In this document: positions 1 through 6,354 of the stretch, piece by piece
Layout of the letters: each line of letters opens with the position of its first letter
Numbering within the stretch: position 1 is the stretch's first letter
Source: Flavimaricola sp.
GTDB taxonomy: Bacteria > Pseudomonadota > Alphaproteobacteria > Rhodobacterales > Rhodobacteraceae
NCBI GenBank assembly: GCA_023300365.1
Contig: JALZWD010000398.1
Location: 1 to 7,297 of the forward strand
DNA: 7,297 nt
Reading direction: 5' to 3'
Position numbers and translations under genes: made by a program
The notes under the pieces: model-generated
Seen by the model: the letters and a program-made list of their open reading frames with translations, nothing else
What the model was told of the DNA's origin: nothing
Database searches by the model: none

Positions 1-412
1 TCCTCTCGTATCCTGGCAGACCCAGAAAGTTGTGCCCAGCGGCGAAATTCTTGCCGGCCTTCTCGGCGGCGTCGCTCATCTCTTGGGTTTCTTTGGCCGA
101 CATCGCCACAGGCTTTTCCGCCAAAACATGCAAACCCGCCTCAAGGCATTCCAGCGTCAAAGCACGGTGAAGGTTGGGTGGCGTCAGAATATGCACCGCG
201 TCACAAACACCCGCCGCCGCAAGCTCGGCAATGCTGCCAAAGGCCTGCGCGCCATGTTGCGCCGCAAGGCTTTGGGCCGCTTCAATCGCGGGGTCTACCA
301 CGGCCGTCACATGCACATCCGGCGTCGCCTTAAGCGCATCCGCATGCCACGTCGCAATATATCCGGCACCAATGATGCCCACACGAACAGGAGATTTTAC
401 AGCAGTTACCAC
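1..412 (-). CDS. Gfo/Idh/MocA-family oxidoreductase (N-terminal part, runs off left edge)
   Basis: The 137 visible residues are the N-terminal NAD(P)-binding Rossmann domain of the glucose-fructose oxidoreductase / inositol dehydrogenase / MocA family, which oxidises or reduces hydroxyls of sugars or cyclitols. A VGIIGAGYIA nucleotide-binding motif lies at about residues 11-20, an ILTPPNLH segment at 75-82 and the family's AEKP motif, with the catalytic-site lysine, at 98-101. The start is a GTG at 412. It sits 8 nt after a GAGG ribosome-binding sequence, and no ATG lies between the upstream stop and the glycine-rich motif. It follows the GT2 gene by only 12 bp, so it is probably the fifth gene of the same transcript. 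The substrate-binding C-terminal domain is outside the window, so the substrate cannot be assigned; a sugar of the glycan made by this locus is the natural guess. Confidence 0.9.
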   Translation of the reverse strand, partial: MVTAVKSPVRVGIIGAGYIATWHADALKATPDVHVTAVVDPAIEAAQSLAAQHGAQAFGSIAELAAAGVCDAVHILTPPNLHRALTLECLEAGLHVLAEKPVAMSAKETQEMSDAAEKAGKNFAAGHNFLGLPGYER

Positions 413-424
413 AGGTCCAGCCTC

Positions 425-1390
425 TTATTTATACTCGATTATTGTTGCATCCGCCCCGGACATCCGGCGGCGGTGATAGGTCAGCATCCCAATCATATTC
501 GGGATCTTTGAAAGCGTTAGAAACAGCGCATGGTGCCGGGCCTGCCACGGGGGCAAATCCTCGGACGCGATTAAGCCACCAGCGGTGCGCCACCAGTTAT
601 AGACATAGACCAGCAATACAATCACCGCCCCCGCTCCATACCCAATCAGCAGCGATAGAAGAAACAGCAGCGGCAAAACCCCACCATAAATCCAAACCCG
701 CTGTCGCTCGCGCTTGAAATGCGGGGGGTGCATCCGGCCCACTTCGGCAAAGCCGTGGCCATTGCGGATCGTGCGTTTCCACCATTCGCCAAATGTCGTC
801 ATATCGGCATCATGGCGCGTCATCTGCTCGGGCAGTCGCAAAACCCGGTGCCCTGCCTTGCCCACGCGCAGACAAAATTCATCATCCTCGCTCGCGATCA
901 CTTGCGGGTTAAATCCGCCCAGGTCGCGAAACACCGACGCGCGCACCATCATATCGCCACCACAGGCCGCGATATCCCCCGCGGGCCGGTGCCATTCCAC
1001 CTCAACCATCGCGTTATAAACCGTCGCCTCTGGCTCAATCTCCGAACGCCACCCGGTGATGATGCCCACATCGCTCAGCCCGTCCAATTCCTCGGCGGCC
1101 TTTTCGATCCAAAACTCAACGACACCGCAATCGCCATCGACAAACTGCACGTAATCGGCGTCGGTAACGGCGGCAAACCCCTCATTGCGGGCGCGCGCGG
1201 CGGTAAACGGCACCGAGGTATCAAGCTCAACCACATCCACGCCCATACCACGGGCAAAAGACACGGAATCGTCGCTGCTGCCACTATCGACATAAACGAT
1301 CTGATCAACCTGACCGGCAAGCGATGTCAAACACCGCTCAAGTCGGACGCCTTCGTTGCGCCCAATAACAACTGCTGCAACTTTACTCAT
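425..1390 (-). CDS. GT2-family glycosyltransferase with C-terminal membrane segment
   Basis: A 321-residue GT-A-fold family 2 glycosyltransferase, expected to transfer a sugar from a nucleotide donor onto a growing glycan at the inner face of the cytoplasmic membrane. Visible landmarks are the opening strand VVIGRNEG (about 7-14), VDSGSSDDS (34-42), a DGD metal/nucleotide motif in FVDGDCG (83-89), GGDMMVR (144-150) and the acceptor-side SEDDEF acidic motif (167-172). A hydrophobic stretch at about 233-266 could make one or two membrane helices and would anchor the enzyme. An in-frame GTG/ATG extension upstream to 1450 exists. I chose the ATG at 1390 because the conserved domain begins right after it and because it forms an ATGA overlap with the stop of the GT4 gene; upstream of it only a weak AAGAG-like ribosome site is seen. 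Donor and linkage are unknown. Confidence 0.92.
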   Translation of the reverse strand: MSKVAAVVIGRNEGVRLERCLTSLAGQVDQIVYVDSGSSDDSVSFARGMGVDVVELDTSVPFTAARARNEGFAAVTDADYVQFVDGDCGVVEFWIEKAAEELDGLSDVGIITGWRSEIEPEATVYNAMVEVEWHRPAGDIAACGGDMMVRASVFRDLGGFNPQVIASEDDEFCLRVGKAGHRVLRLPEQMTRHDADMTTFGEWWKRTIRNGHGFAEVGRMHPPHFKRERQRVWIYGGVLPLLFLLSLLIGYGAGAVIVLLVYVYNWWRTAGGLIASEDLPPWQARHHALFLTLSKIPNMIGMLTYHRRRMSGADATIIEYK

Positions 1391-2619
1391 GGTCTCTTGC
1401 CCGGCCTTGGTCCGCCCGCGCGTGTCGCGCACATCAAAATGCCCAACCAAGCGGCCTCTTTGTTAATGTCGAACTCTCGGGTCACCTTCTCGCGGCCCTC
1501 GGCCCCCATGTCCTTGGCATCCGCCAACACATTATTGATCGCATGCCCAAGGGCTACGGGATCGCCCGGTGGCACGATGCATCCGCTTACGGTGTCTTCC
1601 ACCAATTCGCCGACGCCGCCCACTTGCGTGGCCACAACCGGAATGGCCGAGGCCATGGCCTCCATCAACACAACAGGCACGCCTTCGGCAAAGCTGGGAA
1701 GAACAAGCGCATCATGCGCCGCCAAGGCTTCGGCAACCTCGGCTTGGCTCTTATACCCCAAGAACGTCACTGCGTCGCTCAGGCCAAGCGCGCGGGCCTC
1801 GGCCTCAATCTCGTCGCGCTCTGGTCCATCACCAATCAGGCTCAGGGTCATACCCGGCCGTTCCTTGCGTGCCGCAGCCAATGCATCAAGCAGCACAGGA
1901 ACACCCTTCACGCCCGCCAAACGGCCAACAAACAACAGCTTCTCGCCGCCAAACGTCCGCGCGCCCTCATAACGCGTCAGATCAATGCCGCAATGCACGA
2001 TATGCAGCTTGCTCCAATCCTCACGGCGCGAAAACAGCATCGCCTGTGATCGGCAAAACTCGCTGATACAGGCGACAAAATCCGCCCGCTTAATCTTTTC
2101 ATCCAAACGCCAATGCTCAGGCGCAAAGAAAATATCCGGCCCATGCAACGTAAAGCTATAGGGAATGCCGCTCACTTCACTGGCCAGCATCGCCACCGTA
2201 CAACTCGCCTTGGCGATATGATTGTGCAGGTGCTTGACGCCTTTGTCTTGCAAATGCGCGGCCAAAACCACGGCCTCGGCAAAATAGATCAGGTTATAAA
2301 GCCGCCCCTTGATCCCCTTGGGCGCGGTCTTCCACGCAAGGCCAAGGGCGCGGAAATACCGGCCCGGCGATTTAATCGCGCGAAGATGCGCCTTAAGGCC
2401 ACCAAGGGTCTTTAGGCCGCTCAAAACATGAAACGTCCGCGCCTGCTCGGCCTCTTGCTCGGGCCCAACGATATGCTCGGGGCCGGTTTTGCGGATCGAA
2501 CAAGTCTCAACCGTAAACCCAAGATCACGCAGCTTGGCGACCTCGCGCTGAATAAACGTATCCGTCGCACGCGGATATTCACCCGTCAGGTATGCGATGG
2601 GGGCCTCAATATCACTCAT
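1387..2619 (-). CDS. GT4-family (GT-B fold) glycosyltransferase
   Basis: A 410-residue protein of normal length for family GT4 (group 1) glycosyltransferases, retaining enzymes that build exopolysaccharide, capsule or lipopolysaccharide repeats in the cytoplasm. The N-terminal domain opens with LTGEYPRATDTFIQREV (11-27), a pattern typical of the colanic-acid WcaL-like branch. An HNH segment follows at 132-134 and a CISEF segment at 184-188. The C-terminal donor-binding domain shows VGRLAGVKG (231-239), LIGDGPER (261-268) and the EX7E motif with Glu312 and Glu320 in the AEGVPVVLMEAMA stretch. ATG at 2619 overlaps the stop of the upstream epimerase gene as ATGA and has a strong GGAGGAG ribosome site 5 nt upstream. 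Its own stop overlaps the GT2 start in the same way. Family assignment is firm; the sugar and acceptor are not known. Confidence 0.95.
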   Translation of the reverse strand: MSDIEAPIAYLTGEYPRATDTFIQREVAKLRDLGFTVETCSIRKTGPEHIVGPEQEAEQARTFHVLSGLKTLGGLKAHLRAIKSPGRYFRALGLAWKTAPKGIKGRLYNLIYFAEAVVLAAHLQDKGVKHLHNHIAKASCTVAMLASEVSGIPYSFTLHGPDIFFAPEHWRLDEKIKRADFVACISEFCRSQAMLFSRREDWSKLHIVHCGIDLTRYEGARTFGGEKLLFVGRLAGVKGVPVLLDALAAARKERPGMTLSLIGDGPERDEIEAEARALGLSDAVTFLGYKSQAEVAEALAAHDALVLPSFAEGVPVVLMEAMASAIPVVATQVGGVGELVEDTVSGCIVPPGDPVALGHAINNVLADAKDMGAEGREKVTREFDINKEAAWLGILMCATRAGGPRPGKRP

Positions 2620-3551
2620 GCCCGCTCCTCCGCCAATGCCTGCGCCATCGCGCCCTCAAACCCAATCACAGGTGTCCAACCCAAACGCTCTTTCAATCGC
2701 GCGTTCGAATATCTCAGGGGCATCATCCGTGCGGCAAGCACGGGCCCACGAAGCAACCCCGGACGGCCTTTCCAAAACGACAAAGCACGGCCAGCCGCAG
2801 CAAACATTTGCCACGGGGCAGGGATCACCACTTTGGGCCACCCACCATGCTTAAGCGCGCTTAGATACCGCATTCGATCAGGCCGTTCCTCGTCAACCAC
2901 ATTCAAAAACTCAACGCCATCCGCCGGTGTCATCGCCGCTGTAACAAGCGCCGCCGCCGTATGGCCTACATAACTCAGCGGGATTTCTCCCGCCGATCCC
3001 AGCCTAAGAACAATCGGCCCTTTGCTCGCGCCGATATGTCCATTCCAAAGCCGGTTCGGCCCAAAAACCGCTCCAATCCGCATAACCCAAAGCTCTGCGC
3101 CATGCGCATGTGCAAGGGCCACATCTTCTTGGGCGATCTTCGCCCGCGTATACCCATCCCTAAGTTCAGGTCTAGTTTCACGGGGAGAATCCTCGTCAAT
3201 GACGCTCATCGCAGGACAATCGGCCCCATAAACCGACATTGAAGACGTCAGAACAACGCGCGGCGGTTTCGGCTGGTTTTGCACCGCCTTCATCAGAGAT
3301 TCGGTGCCCGCAACCGTGTCGCGCATCATCTGTGCGGCGTCTCCGGCCAATGAGGCGGCGGTATGGATAACGGCATCCACGCCGTCCATGGCCACGGCCA
3401 ACGCCGGGCTTGCCAGGTCGCCTTGAATGCATTCCGCGCCCGCAACCGTGCCGGACCGAACCAAGGCCCGAACGTCACAGCCCCGCGCCCGCAATTCCGC
3501 GACCACCGCTTGGCCCACAAATCCCGTGGCCCCTGTCACCAATACCTTCAT
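2616..3551 (-). CDS. NAD-dependent epimerase/dehydratase (extended SDR)
   Basis: A 311-residue extended short-chain dehydrogenase of the kind that epimerises, dehydrates or reduces nucleotide-activated sugars in the cytoplasm. The N-terminus carries the extended-SDR dinucleotide motif VTGATGFVG (5-13), followed by an acidic GDLA segment (44-47), HTAA (63-66), the active-site strand TSSMSVYGA (102-110) and the catalytic YTRAK (Tyr134, Lys138). RIGAVFGP (158-165) and a C-terminal NARLKERLGW segment (283-292) also fit sugar epimerases and 4-reductases. The start ATG at 3551 overlaps the stop of the upstream Gfo/Idh/MocA gene (ATGA). No Shine-Dalgarno match is visible before it, so its translation probably depends on coupling. 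The exact reaction (4-epimerase, 4,6-dehydratase or reductase) cannot be told from sequence alone. Confidence 0.92.
   Translation of the reverse strand: MKVLVTGATGFVGQAVVAELRARGCDVRALVRSGTVAGAECIQGDLASPALAVAMDGVDAVIHTAASLAGDAAQMMRDTVAGTESLMKAVQNQPKPPRVVLTSSMSVYGADCPAMSVIDEDSPRETRPELRDGYTRAKIAQEDVALAHAHGAELWVMRIGAVFGPNRLWNGHIGASKGPIVLRLGSAGEIPLSYVGHTAAALVTAAMTPADGVEFLNVVDEERPDRMRYLSALKHGGWPKVVIPAPWQMFAAAGRALSFWKGRPGLLRGPVLAARMMPLRYSNARLKERLGWTPVIGFEGAMAQALAEERA
2625..2631 (-). promoter_or_regulatory. Strong ribosome-binding site of the GT4 gene
   Basis: GGAGGAG on the minus strand, with 5 nt between its AGGAG core and the ATG at 2619. It lies inside the last codons of the upstream epimerase gene. 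It is the strongest Shine-Dalgarno match seen in this operon, so the GT4 gene may be translated well independently of coupling, unlike the epimerase gene. Confidence 0.7.
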
Positions 3552-4672
3552 TCAGACCAATCCATCGCTTTCATCGGCGCACATCCGGTGGTCATCACCT
3601 GCGCGCCCGTATCATCGCCAGCATTCTGGATCGCTAAAGTGACCTCATTAAGGTGAAGCGCATATTCTCCGCTCAAACGGCTCGCCTCGCCCTTTGCAAT
3701 CGCTTGCAGCATCTCTGCGGGCCCAAGGGCAAAGTTCATCGCCGCGGCCCCCCAACGCTCAACTTTCGGATGCGCCGCGCCCTTAAATTTAACCTTTTTG
3801 CCAATAGGAAAGTCGACCAAGCGCCGCCGAATACGTCTGCGTGGATGGAATTTTACAGGCGCTGCATTGTCCCATGCTTTATGCAGCTTAAGCACACCTT
3901 TATCACCAATAACGCGGATCTGATGGTCATGCGGTGCCGCAATTGAACAGGTCAGGCGCACGACCGGACCAGTCTCAAAAAACAACGTCGCGGTCGAAAA
4001 ATCTGGCGCACATCCCGTCACGCCCTTTTTGTCGGGGATCACAGTTGCACTTGCCGCCGTCACGCTGCGCACGGTGCCAAACATCCCAATAAGCCAACTA
4101 AGGTAATAGCCCGCATGCTCAAGCGTACAGCCCACCCGAAATTCATCAACAAACGGCCAAGGCTGCCCGCTTTCACTGATCCACCCCTCCAATGGGGCCT
4201 GCGGAATATACCCGTCATCCAACTCGGCATATATCAACTGTGCATCGCCCATGGTCTTGTCGCGCACCGCCTGCGCCATGGTCTGCGCCGCTTGCCCCAA
4301 AACCGAACAGGGCGCCGAGGCAAGTTGCAATCCTTTGGCCTTGGCCAAATCATAACACTCCTGCGCCTGCTCCATCGTCACGGCAAGTGGCTTTTCTGAC
4401 CACACATGAAACCCTGCATTCAAACAGGCCATATTTATCTCATGGTGTGCGTCAGGGTTCGTCAGGTTCAAAATCACCCCATCTTTGGGCTGAATGGCGA
4501 ACAATGCATCAATGCTTTCCAGCGGTGGAATGTCCCAATGCGAACAAAACGCCGCCCGTCGCTCAGGGTCGCGGTCATATGCTCCTAAGACATTGATATC
4601 AGGAAACGTTGCCAGTGATTTCATATACAAATCGGCAACGAACCCGCAGCCAACCAAAGTGATTCCCGTCAT
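3548..4672 (-). CDS. Gfo/Idh/MocA-family oxidoreductase, atypical active site
   Basis: A 374-residue, full-length member of the Gfo/Idh/MocA family. The N-terminal Rossmann domain shows TLVGCGFVAD (5-14), a TNPDAHHE segment (71-78) and the SEKP motif (92-95) with the family lysine Lys94. The C-terminal alpha/beta domain carries LEHAGYYLSWL (184-194) where most relatives have G-x-H-x-x-D: aligned by the glycine, His becomes Tyr190 and Asp becomes Trp193, while His186 lies four residues earlier. It may therefore use a different acid/base or belong to a divergent subfamily. The ATG at 4672 is preferred to a GTG at 4699 because an AAAAGGG ribosome site sits 6 nt before it and the GTG adds nine residues with no recognisable signal. 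It is the first gene of the left operon. Substrate unknown; oxidation or reduction of a sugar is expected. Confidence 0.9.
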   Translation of the reverse strand: MTGITLVGCGFVADLYMKSLATFPDINVLGAYDRDPERRAAFCSHWDIPPLESIDALFAIQPKDGVILNLTNPDAHHEINMACLNAGFHVWSEKPLAVTMEQAQECYDLAKAKGLQLASAPCSVLGQAAQTMAQAVRDKTMGDAQLIYAELDDGYIPQAPLEGWISESGQPWPFVDEFRVGCTLEHAGYYLSWLIGMFGTVRSVTAASATVIPDKKGVTGCAPDFSTATLFFETGPVVRLTCSIAAPHDHQIRVIGDKGVLKLHKAWDNAAPVKFHPRRRIRRRLVDFPIGKKVKFKGAAHPKVERWGAAAMNFALGPAEMLQAIAKGEASRLSGEYALHLNEVTLAIQNAGDDTGAQVMTTGCAPMKAMDWSE

Positions 4673-4678
4673 CCCTGA

Positions 4679-4685
4679 CCCTTTT
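4679..4685 (-). promoter_or_regulatory. Ribosome-binding site that decides the first operon start
   Basis: AAAAGGG on the minus strand, 6 nt upstream of the ATG at 4672. The alternative GTG at 4699 has no comparable match, which is why the shorter protein was chosen. Confidence 0.6.
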
Positions 4686-4691
4686 CTATGC

Positions 4692-4771
4692 ACAAGCACT
4701 CAACAATGTCACTGAATCGCTTGTTTCTTGTCCTAATATAAGCAGATTGACCATCCAAGAATGGCAAGAAT
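4692..4771. repeat. Cluster of CAAG/CTTG words around the operon promoter
   Basis: Five CAAG or CTTG tetranucleotides lie within about 80 bases: CAAG at 4693, CTTG at 4720 and 4727, and CAAG at 4756 and 4765. Two are exact CAAGAAT copies (4756-4762 and 4765-4771) whose starts are 9 bp apart, and TTCTTG (4725-4730) is their inverted partner across the TATATT element. ACAAGC (4692-4697) and GCTTGT (4719-4724) are perfectly complementary and could also form a 6-bp stem in the operon's leader RNA. This may be an operator; no regulator is identified. Confidence 0.4.
4735..4740 (-). promoter_or_regulatory. Candidate -10 element of the left operon
   Basis: TATATT on the minus strand, five of six matches to the sigma-70 -10 consensus, about 60 nt upstream of the ATG at 4672. 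No good TTGACA-like -35 lies at the usual 17-nt spacing; TTCTTG at a 15-nt spacing is the nearest candidate. A weak -35 would fit a promoter that needs an activator, but this is inference. Confidence 0.35.
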
Positions 4772-4821
4772 TTGTCTTCGAAACGATTGTTTTAATGATT
4801 GGGCAATCTCGTGCTAGGACG

Positions 4822-4830
4822 TGCGATAAT
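4822..4830 (+). promoter_or_regulatory. Candidate extended -10 of the WecG-like gene
   Basis: TGCGATAAT on the plus strand is a TGn extended -10 followed by a five-of-six match to TATAAT. No clear -35 lies 16-18 nt upstream, which is tolerable for an extended -10 promoter. The mRNA would begin near 4837, leaving a leader of about 25 nt before the TTG start at 4863. This closeness argues against the upstream GTG at 4839 being the real start. Confidence 0.4.
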
Positions 4831-4845
4831 ATTCTTAAGTGCCTT

Positions 4846-4852
4846 GGAAGGG
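4846..4852 (+). promoter_or_regulatory. Ribosome-binding site of the WecG-like gene
   Basis: GGAAGGG, 10 nt before the TTG at 4863. It lies inside the reading frame if the GTG at 4839 is used, so it supports initiation at the TTG. The spacing is at the long end of normal. Confidence 0.5.
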
Positions 4853-4862
4853 TAACGCTGCT

Positions 4863-5627
4863 TTGGAATTCAAGACCAAAGATTACAACGTCACCGTCAA
4901 CGTGACGAGCGAAGCGGAGCTGTATGCCGCCATGAACGCACGTCTGCGTTCCGAGACGGGCTTTGCCTTGGCCACGCTCAACCTCGATCATTTGGTTAAG
5001 CTCAAGTCCTCCGCCGAATTCCGCGATGCTTATGGCAAACAGGATCTGATCACGGCCGATGGCAATCCAATCGTGTGGTTGTCCAACTTGGCCCGCACCC
5101 CGGTTAATCTTTTGCCCGGTGCTGATTTGGTTATTCCCTTGGCCTGCCTTGCGTCGGAAAACAACCGCTCCGTCGCCTTGGTCGGCAGCACCGACGAAAG
5201 CCTCGCACGCGCGGCCCAATCGCTCAAAACCGCTGTGCCAACGCTGGAAATCGCTGCGATGATCGCCCCGCCGATGGGGTTTGATCCATCTGGCCCCGAG
5301 GCTGCCAAAATTCTCGATGAACTTGCTGCCAAAAACGTCGGCCTCACATTCATCGCCCTTGGCGCCCCAAAACAAGAACTCTTCGCGGCCCATGGCCGTG
5401 AACGCTGCCCGAACCTTGGCTTTGCCTCCATCGGCGCCGGCCTCGACTTTTTGTCCGGCCAACAGGTGCGCGCGCCCATCTGGGTGCGTCGGATGGCGCT
5501 TGAATGGCTCTGGCGGATCGCAAATGATCCGGTGCGCCTCACGCGCCGCTATACCCGTTGTATCGCGATTTTGCCCTGCCAGATCCGCAACTCGTTCAAG
5601 GCGCGCCGGGATCCAATCGTCGAATAA
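4863..5627 (+). CDS. WecG/TagA/CpsF-family glycosyltransferase (GT26)
   Basis: A 254-residue enzyme of the WecG/TagA/CpsF family. Known members add N-acetylmannosamine (TagA), N-acetylmannosaminuronate (WecG) or other sugars to polyprenyl-diphosphate-linked GlcNAc at the inner membrane, an early step of teichoic acid, enterobacterial common antigen or exopolysaccharide synthesis. Landmarks are ATLNLDHL (37-44), ADGNP with the presumed catalytic-base Asp66 (65-69), LVGST (106-110), GAPKQE (167-172), GAGLDFLSG (191-199) and the family's C-terminal RAPIWVRRMALEWLWR (203-218), followed by a basic tail rich in Arg suited to membrane contact. TTG at 4863 was preferred to GTG at 4839 because a GGAAGGG ribosome site precedes it and the extension would be the translated ribosome site. 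It is the only plus-strand gene in the window, and its last 32 nt overlap the SDR gene. Acceptor and donor sugars are not known. Confidence 0.93.
   Translation: MEFKTKDYNVTVNVTSEAELYAAMNARLRSETGFALATLNLDHLVKLKSSAEFRDAYGKQDLITADGNPIVWLSNLARTPVNLLPGADLVIPLACLASENNRSVALVGSTDESLARAAQSLKTAVPTLEIAAMIAPPMGFDPSGPEAAKILDELAAKNVGLTFIALGAPKQELFAAHGRERCPNLGFASIGAGLDFLSGQQVRAPIWVRRMALEWLWRIANDPVRLTRRYTRCIAILPCQIRNSFKARRDPIVE
5596..5627. other. Convergent 3' overlap of two coding regions
   Basis: The WecG-like gene ends with TAA at 5625-5627, and the SDR gene on the other strand ends with TGA (complement of 5596-5598). About ten codons of each gene are therefore read from both strands. No intrinsic terminator hairpin with a T-run was seen here; the only notable palindrome is GGCGCGCC at 5600-5607. 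Confidence 0.85.
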
Positions 5628-6354
5628 CCTGTTTGCGTAGCAACAGCTTGTCTTTCAAACGGTCCTTCAGGCCCCGTTGCGGCGGGATTTCGCGATCCTC
5701 TTCCCACACGGTCCCATTGATCGACACATCTTGCCAAAGGGCCATGGTCGCGCCCCACTTGGCGGCTGTATCGGCGGATGTCCCATGCGGCACACCCATG
5801 GTGGTCGACAACATGCCCGGCATCCAATCGTTGATCACAATGCCCGGAAACCGATCGCCAAGATCGGCCACCAAACAGCGGGTGAAAATCCGCTGCGCCC
5901 CTTTGGATGTGGAATAGGCCGCACTCGCGGGCAGGGGGGCTACATCGGCAAATGTCGATACATTCATAATCCGCCCCGCGCCCTGCGGCACCATCCGCGC
6001 CAAGGCCTCGTGGCTGCAATTCACCGTGCCCCCAAGGTTGGCGGCCATTGTCTGAGCAAAGCTCGCGGGCGTTTCGTCCAAAATATCCCGGCGGGGATAC
6101 ACGGCGGCATTGTTCACCAAGATATTCACCGTGCCGATTTTGTCTGCCGCCTCAAACGCGCAGGCCACGGCATCCGCATCCCCGACATCCGCCACCACTG
6201 GCGTAAATCCTGCGCCCGCCGCCGCTGCGGTCTCGTCCAAGGCATCCGACCGACGCCCAAGGCCCACAACACGCACCCCGCGCCGCACCATTTCAATCGC
6301 AAGACTGCGGCCCAAACCGCCGCTCGCCCCTGTTATCACCGCTAGGTTATCCAC
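5596..6354 (-). CDS. Short-chain dehydrogenase/reductase (classical SDR)
   Basis: A 252-residue classical SDR, an NAD(P)-dependent oxidoreductase of hydroxyl or keto groups. It shows the TGASGGLG cofactor motif (8-15), NNAA (81-84), and the Asn106-Ser133-Tyr147-Lys151 catalytic tetrad, the last two in YSTSK. GRR at 33-35 after the second strand suggests NADP preference, which is inference. The C-terminus ends in a basic, amphipathic-looking tail after about residue 220 that is longer than the core fold needs. I chose the GTG at 6354, two codons before the first hydrophobic strand; it overlaps the stop of the upstream GMC gene by 8 bp (GTGGATAA). An ATG further upstream at 6399 would add 15 residues lying entirely within the GMC coding sequence. 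The overlap with the GMC oxidoreductase suggests the two act on the same substrate, perhaps a sugar or sugar lipid. Confidence 0.9.
   Translation of the reverse strand: MDNLAVITGASGGLGRSLAIEMVRRGVRVVGLGRRSDALDETAAAAGAGFTPVVADVGDADAVACAFEAADKIGTVNILVNNAAVYPRRDILDETPASFAQTMAANLGGTVNCSHEALARMVPQGAGRIMNVSTFADVAPLPASAAYSTSKGAQRIFTRCLVADLGDRFPGIVINDWMPGMLSTTMGVPHGTSADTAAKWGATMALWQDVSINGTVWEEDREIPPQRGLKDRLKDKLLLRKQVIRRLDPGAP

Larger units (their letters stand above)
4673..4862. promoter_or_regulatory. AT-rich divergent intergenic region
   Basis: These 190 bases separate the start of the left (minus-strand) operon from the plus-strand WecG-like gene and are visibly more AT-rich than the flanking genes. 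Both transcripts should start here. Candidate -10 elements are seen on each strand and are listed separately. No convincing gene or intrinsic terminator was found in it. Confidence 0.75.

Noticed and set aside
1391..1450. Upstream extension of the GT2 gene by 20 codons
   Set aside because: The extension lies within the GT4 coding region and the conserved domain starts right after the ATG at 1390, which also matches the ATGA overlap pattern of the operon.
719..1972. Plus-strand open frame of 417 codons opposite both glycosyltransferase genes
   Set aside because: It lies antisense to two clear family members (GT2 and GT4), crosses their junction, and its translation shows no domain-like pattern; long antisense frames are common in GC-rich genes.
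2428..2973. Plus-strand open frame of 181 codons spanning the GT4/epimerase junction
   Set aside because: It is antisense to two well-supported coupled genes and shows no family motif.
4686..5462. Minus-strand open frame of 258 codons opposite the WecG-like gene
   Set aside because: The plus-strand frame carries all conserved motifs of the WecG/TagA/CpsF family; the antisense frame is low-complexity and would run through the promoter region.
5600..5607. GGCGCGCC palindrome as a possible terminator at the convergent gene ends
   Set aside because: It is a perfect 8-bp palindrome with no loop and no following T-run, and is explained by codons of the overlapping genes.
5677..6345. Plus-strand open frame of 222 codons opposite the SDR gene
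   Set aside because: The SDR on the minus strand has the complete cofactor and catalytic motifs; the opposite frame is rich in His, Arg and Gly with no recognisable domain.
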